Of a stretch of 11,671 nt of DNA, positions 5,703 to 11,671 are shown piece after piece; within the stretch, counting starts at the first letter, position 1; each line of letters opens with the position of its first letter. The stretch is from an uncultured Alphaproteobacteria bacterium (GTDB taxonomy: Bacteria; Pseudomonadota; Alphaproteobacteria; Rs-D84), in assembly GCA_937900435.1 (NCBI GenBank), contig CALCEG010000023.1, positions 1 through 11,671 of the forward strand, given 5' to 3'. Position numbers and translations under genes: made by a program. Under the pieces are notes generated by a model, which had not been told where the DNA came from, did not search any database, and saw only the letters and a program-made list of their open reading frames with translations.

Positions 5703-8700
5703 TTATTCAATTTCCACTTTTAGTCCCAATGCTGTCAAATCCGCAATTGTGGTCGATCCAAGCTCAACCCCACCGGGCAATGCGACGGTCGCAACCTTGT
5801 CCGCACCATGCAAAACAAGTTCAACACGCGTATAGCCACGCGGCAACGCAACAATCGCTTTTTTAACGTCTTGCAGAACCATTCTGTCGCGAATGTTCAT
5901 TGTAATCTTTTTCGCAATCTTTGCAACCCATTCTGACAGCGGTGTAATCGAATCCACAAATATAGACACCCTGTCATCACGATTAGAGGTCTTGCCAGCA
6001 ATAATAACAGCGTTTTCAGTTGATAAAATCTGGGCAAATTCAATCGCAGAATCGCCAAACGCGACCGCATCAATATTGCCAAAACTGTCAGACGCATTAA
6101 TCGTTATCATTTCCTTGCCGGTCTTGGTACGACGACGACCAAACGAGTTTACAATCGCGGCAATTTGTACCGGCTTGCGGTCACCCATAGCCTCTAGCCC
6201 CGCACTAGTCGCTAAGTTAGCGCGCTGGATTAAATGTTTGTACTGATCCAGTGGATGCGCGGAAATATAAAAACCTAATGCTGACAACTCATTTTCAAGC
6301 CGTTGACCAAATGTCCAAGGTTCTACCTTTGGTAAATTTTTGCCTAATCTGTCTTCTTGGACATCGTCTTCGACAGTGTTCGCAAACAAAGACAACATAT
6401 TTGCACCGTCTTTGGATTTTGCTGCGTATGATAAAATCGCATCGGCATTCATATATATCGCAGCACGATTAGGTTCCAGTGAATCAAGAACACCGGTTTT
6501 GGCAAACGCTTCCAGTATACGCTTATTCATAATATGGGCGCAACGTTTGGCAAAATCTGTAAGGTTTTTAAATCGACCGTTTGCGTTACGTTCGGCAACA
6601 ATCGCATCAGTCGCGACCGTTCCAACACCCTTTAACGCCGCCAAGCCGTAAACAATTTTGCCGTCTTGGACAGTGAACAAAGATTCACTTTGATTGATGT
6701 CTGGCGCAACAATCTGTATACCAAAGTTCGTCTTGGCATCGTCCACAAATATCGCCAATTGGTCAGTGTCGTTTAAATTACTGGACATAGATGCAGCTAA
6801 GAATTCTGGTGTATAATTTGCCTTGAGATATGCGCACTGGTTTGCAACAATAGAATACGCAATCGCGTGTGATTTGTTAAACGCATATTTCGCAAAATCC
6901 TTGAACTTTTCCCACAGGTTTTTGGCAATTTCCCTGTCAAGAGTCCCCTCTTTTTCGCAGCCTTCATAGAATTTGCCTTCTAGTTCGTCCAACATTGCGA
7001 TAATCTTTTTACCCATCGCCTTGCGTACGTTGTCCGATTGACCGCGCGTAAACCCAGCCAAAGCACGCGTTAACTGCATAACCTGTTCTTGGTATACGAT
7101 AATACCGTATGTTTCTTTTAGAATTGGTTCTGCCTTTGGGTGAACATATTCGATAGATTCTTCGCCATGCATACGCGCAATAAACTGAGGAATAAAGGCG
7201 ATTGGTCCAGGACGGTTTAGCGCGTTTAATGCAGATATTTCAAGAAAACTGGTCGGATGCATTTTGCGTAAGGTCTGTTGCACAAATGGGGCATCGAATT
7301 GAAATATGCCTTCGGTTAAACCTTGTTGCCATAACTTCATTGTCTTTGGGTCGTCTGTTGGAATTTTATCTAAATCGATGTTTATTCCGCGTGTTTGCTG
7401 TATCAGACGGGTGGCGTATTTTAACACAACCAATGTTTCAAGTCCCAAGAAGTCAAACTTAATTAAGCCGGATTTTTCCAGGTATTTACCGTCATATTGA
7501 CACGATGGCAATGGGTTGGCAGGGTCGCGATATACTGGCGCAATCTTGGTCGTAGGACGGTCGCCAATAACCACGCCACAGGCGTGTTGGCCCAAATTTC
7601 TTAACGAACCTTCTAAATCTTCGGCAATGGAAACAACCTTGTTTAAATCTTCGTCATTATTTAAAATATCTTGGATTTCAACGGACATTCCGACCGCTTC
7701 TTTTAGGTTTTTTGCGTCTTGGGGAATTAGTTTTGATAACCTGTCCGATTTTGAATACGGCATACCATAAACACGACCAATATCGCGAATTGCACCGCGC
7801 GCTTGCAGACTGCCAAATGTAATAATACGACATACAGAATCATGCCCATATTTATCACAAACATACGCCAATACGCGTTCTATACCAGTTGGTTCAAAAT
7901 CAACATCAAAGTCCGGCATAGATATACGGTCGGGATTCAAGAAACGCTCAAACAGTAATCCGTACTTTAACGGGTCAACGTTTGTAATCCCCAGCGCCCA
8001 CGCAACAATAGAACCTGCCCCAGAACCACGCCCAGGCCCAGTCAAAACATCGTTGTTACGACACCAATCAATATAATCTGCAACAATTAAAAAATATCCT
8101 GGGAAGCCCATACCGATAATAACCCCCAGTTCAAATTCCGCCTGTTCATAATAAGGGGCACTGTCTGTGATTCCATGCTGCTCTAAACGTTTTTTTAAGC
8201 CGTTCATTGTGTTATCGCGCAACATTTGACATTCTGTTTCTAAATCGTCACCAAATCGTGGTAACAGTGGCTTTTCATGAACGTTTACCATAAAACCGCA
8301 ACGATTGGCAATAACAACAGTGTTTTCAATCGCTTCGGGTAAGTCAGAAAAAATTTCCGACATCTGTTCATAAGACTTAAAGAACTGTTCCGATGATTTT
8401 CTGGCGCGTTCTGGGTCAATAACCTTGGTTTGTCCCAAAACACAACTTAACGCATCAGCAGCCTCGTAATCCGTATCAGACGCAAAGCAAACGTCATTGG
8501 TCGCAACAATCGGTATATTTAAATCGCGCGCAAGCGACAAGAAAGTCGGTTCAGTCTTGATTTCTTCATTGAATCCATGACGTTGAATTTCAATGTAAAA
8601 GCGATTACCAAATATATCAAGGAATCGTTGGGCGTAATTGTGCGCTAAGTCTTCTTGGGTATTCAAAACAGCCATTCCAATCGGGCCTAAATGCGCCCCA

Positions 8701-9110
8701 GACAAACAAATTAAGCCTTCGCTGTGTTCTGTCAATTCGTCCCACGTTATGTATGGCCCCAAGTGATGATTTTCTGTGCGCATATACATTATTCGGTTCA
8801 AATCGCACAAATTCAGATAACCTGTGTGATTCTGGGCCAACAATACAATTTTTGACAATGTACCTGCGCGTAAAATCTTGGGGTCTGCATTATGATGATT
8901 CAATGTGATTTCAATACCGATAATTGGTTGCAACTTATTCGATGGCATAACATCAGAAAATTCTGCACAACCTGACATCAAATTCGTATCAGTCAACGCA
9001 CACGCAGACATACCAGCTGCCGCACATAATTTTGGAATCGCCTTGATGGTTAATGTGCTGGCACCAACAGAAAATCTGGAATGTGTACGAAGATGAATAA
9101 ATTGCTGCAT
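5703..9110 (-). CDS. dnaE: DNA polymerase III alpha subunit (DnaE1 type)
   Basis: This is the catalytic subunit of the replicative polymerase. At 1135 aa it is close to the 1160 of E. coli. In order: PHP domain (1-270), palm with the catalytic aspartates in PDFDVDF (D402, D404) and FDFLGL (D553), the GPGRGSGAGS motif at 358-367, LNRPGPIAFIPQF at 631-643, fingers, the NKSHAIAYS region near 745-753, helix-hairpin-helix around 820-880, a probable clamp-binding motif MLSLF at 905-909, an OB fold at about 980-1055 and a short C-terminal domain for tau contact. The PHP site looks inactive: HSRFSVGAS and LTDTNLMSG lack ligands seen in metal-binding PHP domains, as in E. coli, so proofreading should depend on a separate DnaQ. 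The ATG at 9110 has a strong GGAAAGGGGAA just upstream. rsmH follows after one base. Confidence 0.99.
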   Translation of the reverse strand: MQQFIHLRTHSRFSVGASTLTIKAIPKLCAAAGMSACALTDTNLMSGCAEFSDVMPSNKLQPIIGIEITLNHHNADPKILRAGTLSKIVLLAQNHTGYLNLCDLNRIMYMRTENHHLGPYITWDELTEHSEGLICLSGAHLGPIGMAVLNTQEDLAHNYAQRFLDIFGNRFYIEIQRHGFNEEIKTEPTFLSLARDLNIPIVATNDVCFASDTDYEAADALSCVLGQTKVIDPERARKSSEQFFKSYEQMSEIFSDLPEAIENTVVIANRCGFMVNVHEKPLLPRFGDDLETECQMLRDNTMNGLKKRLEQHGITDSAPYYEQAEFELGVIIGMGFPGYFLIVADYIDWCRNNDVLTGPGRGSGAGSIVAWALGITNVDPLKYGLLFERFLNPDRISMPDFDVDFEPTGIERVLAYVCDKYGHDSVCRIITFGSLQARGAIRDIGRVYGMPYSKSDRLSKLIPQDAKNLKEAVGMSVEIQDILNNDEDLNKVVSIAEDLEGSLRNLGQHACGVVIGDRPTTKIAPVYRDPANPLPSCQYDGKYLEKSGLIKFDFLGLETLVVLKYATRLIQQTRGINIDLDKIPTDDPKTMKLWQQGLTEGIFQFDAPFVQQTLRKMHPTSFLEISALNALNRPGPIAFIPQFIARMHGEESIEYVHPKAEPILKETYGIIVYQEQVMQLTRALAGFTRGQSDNVRKAMGKKIIAMLDELEGKFYEGCEKEGTLDREIAKNLWEKFKDFAKYAFNKSHAIAYSIVANQCAYLKANYTPEFLAASMSSNLNDTDQLAIFVDDAKTNFGIQIVAPDINQSESLFTVQDGKIVYGLAALKGVGTVATDAIVAERNANGRFKNLTDFAKRCAHIMNKRILEAFAKTGVLDSLEPNRAAIYMNADAILSYAAKSKDGANMLSLFANTVEDDVQEDRLGKNLPKVEPWTFGQRLENELSALGFYISAHPLDQYKHLIQRANLATSAGLEAMGDRKPVQIAAIVNSFGRRRTKTGKEMITINASDSFGNIDAVAFGDSAIEFAQILSTENAVIIAGKTSNRDDRVSIFVDSITPLSEWVAKIAKKITMNIRDRMVLQDVKKAIVALPRGYTRVELVLHGADKVATVALPGGVELGSTTIADLTALGLKVEIE

Positions 9111-9138
9111 TTCCCCTTTCCTTTGTCGTTTAAATATA
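9111..9138 (-). promoter_or_regulatory. dnaE ribosome binding site and possible -10 box
   Basis: The minus strand carries GGAAAGGGGAA (9121-9111) immediately before the dnaE ATG, an unusually purine-rich and strong site. TATATT (9138-9133), five of six matches to a -10 box, lies upstream, but no good -35 is found at 16-19 bases. Either the promoter is weak or dnaE is mainly read through from secA. Confidence 0.4.
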
Positions 9139-9171
9139 TCAGCAAATACAATAAAAAAAGAACAAATATGC

Positions 9172-9199
9172 TAAACTGCACTAAAATTAGTGCAGTTTA
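9172..9199 (-). terminator. Perfect 13-bp inverted repeat over the secA stop codon
   Basis: TAAACTGCACTAA (9172-9184) is the exact reverse complement of TTAGTGCAGTTTA (9187-9199), with only AA between. In RNA this gives a stem of 11-12 pairs with a tight A-rich loop. It includes the last secA codons and its TAA stop. On the minus strand the run of seven T residues begins only about a dozen bases after the stem, so it is an imperfect intrinsic terminator. A 3' stabilising hairpin or a protein-binding palindrome before dnaE are alternatives. Confidence 0.6.
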
Positions 9200-11671
9200 C
9201 CACAACAATGTTTGAATTTCTGACCAGAACCGCATGGACATAACGCGTTACGACGCGCATCCATACCAGCAGCCTGATTTAAACCCGCATCGTGTTTTGC
9301 GTGTTCTGCCGCAGTTGCGGCAACATTTTCGCGTGTCAATTCCATACGGCTGATATACGATACAGACATAATCTTGAAGTTATTTACTGTATTTTTAAAC
9401 AAATCCAACGCTTCGCGTTTGTATTCGTATAATGGATTTTTCTGGGCATAGCCACGCAAACCGATTGCGCTTTGCAGATAATCCATTTGCTGTAAATGCT
9501 TTTTCCAAACAGAATCTAGCGCGCCCAACATCATTTGACGAGATGCCATCTGCATCAATTCAGGTCCATATTTTGTCGCCTGAGACTCATATCTGCGCAA
9601 GGCCAGATTATACAAAACCTCATAAGCCTTGCGTTCTGTGATTTCTTCGTCTGTTTTCCATTTTTCTATGTCGGTAATATCCATTGCGAACACGCGCAAC
9701 ATTGCATTGTGAATACCGTTCAAATTCCAATCTGCTGGCAAAGACTTTTCTGGAATACTGTTTTCGCAAATAATTTCTACGACATCACCAATCATTTCTT
9801 TGGCCAGATCCGACAAATCTTCAGAAACCATCAAATCATCGCGCTGCTTGTAGATAACAGTACGCTGTTCGTTCATAACATTATCGTATTTCAGCAATTC
9901 TTTACGCGCTTCGAAATATCGTGCTTCTACGCGTTTTTGGGCTTTTTCCAATGCCTTGGTAATCCATGGGTGAGTAATAGCTTCGCCTGATTTTAAACCA
10001 AACGTTGTTAACATACCCTGCAAACGCGCCGCACCAAAGATTCGCATCAAATCATCGTCCAACGCTAAAAAGAATTTAGAATCACCAGGGTCGCCTTGAC
10101 GCCCAGAACGACCGCGCAACTGATTATCAATACGGCGCGACTCGTGACGTTCTGTCCCAATTACATACAAACCACCTGCGTCCAAGACCTGTTTCTTGTT
10201 CGCTTCGATTGTGGCATAAATTTCTTTCTTTTTATCTTCGAAATCGTCCGCTTCGCAATCCAGCGCAGCAATCAATTCTTCGGCATTACCACCCAGTTTA
10301 ATATCTGTACCGCGCCCAGCCATATTTGTAGCAATCGTAACCGCACCAGGCGCACCAGCCTGGGCAACGATTTTCGCTTCGGATTGGTGATGTTTTGCAT
10401 TCAAAACTGCAGGTTCAATCCCCAGTTTTTTGCGAACGATTGCCGCCAGTTCTTCGGATTTTTCAATAGAAACCGTTCCGACCAATACAGGTTGCTTGCG
10501 CGTAACACAATCGGAAATCTGTTTCAATATCGCATCATACTTTTCTTCTTTGTTCAGATAAATCTCGTCATGATGATCAACGCGCGCAACAGGACGATTT
10601 GTCGGAATCGATACAACGCGCAGTTTATAGATTTCTTCGAATTCGGCTGCTTCTGTCATTGCAGTACCTGTCATACCAGATAAAGTCGGATACAGACGGA
10701 ACAAATTCTGATAAGAAATACTGGAAACCGTTTGATTTTCTGGCTGAACACGAACGCGTTCTTTAGCCTCTATGGCCTGATGCAAACCTTTGCCAAATCT
10801 GCGTCCAGACATAACACGCCCCGTAAATTCATCTACGATTAGGATTTCGCCATTTCTGACAACATAATTTACGTTCTTTTGATATAAATGGTGTGCCAAC
10901 AAAGACTGTTGAATATGCATAACCAATGCCGCGTTTTCAGCAGCGTATAAATTATCGCCAACCAGCAAGCCCGCTTCCTTTAACAGACGGGTCGCATTAT
11001 CGGCACCTGTTTCAGTTAAAACAACGTGTCTGTCTTTTTCGTCTTTCTTGAAGTCGTCTGCGCCAAACTGCGCAACAACCGCGTCAACCTTGTTATACAG
11101 TTCGCTGGTATCTTCGGCAGGACCAGAAATAATTAATGGAGTACGCGCTTCGTCAATTAAAATACTGTCCACTTCGTCAACGATTGCATAAAAGAATGGG
11201 CGCAAAACCTGTTGTTCTTTGGTAAACTTCATATTATCACGCAGGTAATCAAAGCCAAGTTCCGAATTTGTGACATATGTGATATCACACGCGTATGCAG
11301 CGCGTCTTTCTTCGTCTGTCATATCGTGTTGAATTATACCAACAGTTAATCCCAAAAACTTGTAAACTTCGCCCATCCAAGACGCGTCGCGTGATGCCAA
11401 ATAATCATTCACTGTAATCAAGTGCGCACCCTTGCCATGCAATGCCTTTAAGTACATAGCCAAAGTTGCAACCAATGTTTTACCTTCGCCGGTTTTCATT
11501 TCGGCAATCTGACCATTTGTCAGAACCATACCGCCAATCATCTGAACATTAAAATGACGCAATCCAATTGTGCGAACCGACGCTTCACGCACCAACGCAA
11601 ACGCATCAGGCAGAATATCCTTTTCTTTTTCCCCATTTGCCAGACGCTGACGCAACGCAACCGTTTGCTCA
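9187..11671 (-). CDS. secA: Preprotein translocase ATPase SecA (5' end beyond window)
   Basis: SecA is the motor that pushes unfolded preproteins through SecYEG at the inner membrane. The frame stays open to the window edge: five codons (E-Q-T-V-A) precede the TTG at 11655, which is an internal Leu codon matching the family sequence FRQRLANGE and not a start. About 50 N-terminal residues are missing. Counting from that Leu as 1: Walker A GEGKT at 56-60, DEVDS at 160-164, the preprotein cross-linking region at about 180-320, SGMTGTA at 326-332, TNMAGRGTDIKLGGN at 443-457, QLRGRSGRQGDPG at 512-524, the helical scaffold and wing domains, and the C-terminal zinc motif CPCGSGQKFKHCC (C806, C808, C817, C818) that in proteobacteria binds SecB and lipid. 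All key residues are intact. Its role in exporting the two signal-peptide proteins of the left half is general, not specific. Confidence 0.99.
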   Translation of the reverse strand, partial: EQTVALRQRLANGEKEKDILPDAFALVREASVRTIGLRHFNVQMIGGMVLTNGQIAEMKTGEGKTLVATLAMYLKALHGKGAHLITVNDYLASRDASWMGEVYKFLGLTVGIIQHDMTDEERRAAYACDITYVTNSELGFDYLRDNMKFTKEQQVLRPFFYAIVDEVDSILIDEARTPLIISGPAEDTSELYNKVDAVVAQFGADDFKKDEKDRHVVLTETGADNATRLLKEAGLLVGDNLYAAENAALVMHIQQSLLAHHLYQKNVNYVVRNGEILIVDEFTGRVMSGRRFGKGLHQAIEAKERVRVQPENQTVSSISYQNLFRLYPTLSGMTGTAMTEAAEFEEIYKLRVVSIPTNRPVARVDHHDEIYLNKEEKYDAILKQISDCVTRKQPVLVGTVSIEKSEELAAIVRKKLGIEPAVLNAKHHQSEAKIVAQAGAPGAVTIATNMAGRGTDIKLGGNAEELIAALDCEADDFEDKKKEIYATIEANKKQVLDAGGLYVIGTERHESRRIDNQLRGRSGRQGDPGDSKFFLALDDDLMRIFGAARLQGMLTTFGLKSGEAITHPWITKALEKAQKRVEARYFEARKELLKYDNVMNEQRTVIYKQRDDLMVSEDLSDLAKEMIGDVVEIICENSIPEKSLPADWNLNGIHNAMLRVFAMDITDIEKWKTDEEITERKAYEVLYNLALRRYESQATKYGPELMQMASRQMMLGALDSVWKKHLQQMDYLQSAIGLRGYAQKNPLYEYKREALDLFKNTVNNFKIMSVSYISRMELTRENVAATAAEHAKHDAGLNQAAGMDARRNALCPCGSGQKFKHCCGKLH

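Noticed and set aside
5702..5710. TTG start for rsmH at 5710
   Set aside because: The purine-rich site directly abuts it with no spacing, while the ATG at 5701 is properly spaced and matches the usual N-terminus.
10096..10683. Plus-strand ORF of 195 codons inside secA
   Set aside because: It lies wholly antisense to the strongly conserved secA, is Cys/Phe/Asn-rich as antisense frames here tend to be, and has no sign of being a gene.
11653..11655. TTG as a secA start codon
   Set aside because: The frame continues upstream to the window edge and the encoded sequence matches the interior of SecA; this TTG is an internal Leu codon.
201..11671. Reassigned TGA codon, since no gene here stops with TGA
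   Set aside because: All genes, including dnaE and secA, read full length with the standard code and without in-frame TGA; seven stop codons are too few to suggest recoding.

Overview
The window reads as chromosomal DNA of a compact, medium-GC (roughly 40-45% by eye) alphaproteobacterium-like organism. SecA and DnaE have a proteobacterial look. The large cysteine-rich exported proteins recall what I remember of uncultured, host-associated (gut or symbiont) alphaproteobacterial lineages. That placement is an inference from remembered family resemblance, not a search. Full-length housekeeping genes read with the standard code; the seven stop codons are six TAA and one TAG. Every gene lies on the minus strand.

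Right half (about 4840-11671), conserved core: secA (preprotein translocase ATPase, 5' end beyond the window), then dnaE (DNA polymerase III alpha subunit), then rsmH (16S rRNA C1402 N4-methyltransferase). A perfect 13-bp inverted repeat covers the secA stop codon, and dnaE follows after 76 bp. dnaE and rsmH are packed head to tail with a single base between them, so they are probably co-transcribed. rsmH is not next to cell-division genes here, unlike its usual place in the dcw cluster.

Left half (about 200-4703), an unrecognised envelope or secretion locus: a promoter candidate near 4674-4703 precedes four genes read in one direction. They are a 172-aa membrane protein with an N-terminal CPVC motif, a 134-aa soluble helical protein, an 814-aa exported protein with 28 cysteines in the mature part, and a 331-aa exported protein with 24 cysteines. 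A strong intrinsic terminator touches the last stop codon. A second, weaker promoter candidate lies before the 814-aa gene. The two exported proteins share a YYxNGxC motif. A working guess is a surface or periplasmic disulfide-rich system in which the CPVC membrane protein might play a redox role; nothing in the sequence proves this.

Non-coding stretches are short (about 200 bp at each of two places) and hold a dispersed palindromic repeat (cores ATTCCCGC / GCGGGAAT with a CTGC or CTAC loop): two full copies and one partial copy at 1-158, and one copy at 4772-4827 between rsmH and the envelope locus. No tRNA, rRNA, CRISPR array, transposase or prophage gene was seen. No gene-free stretch exceeds 300 bases.
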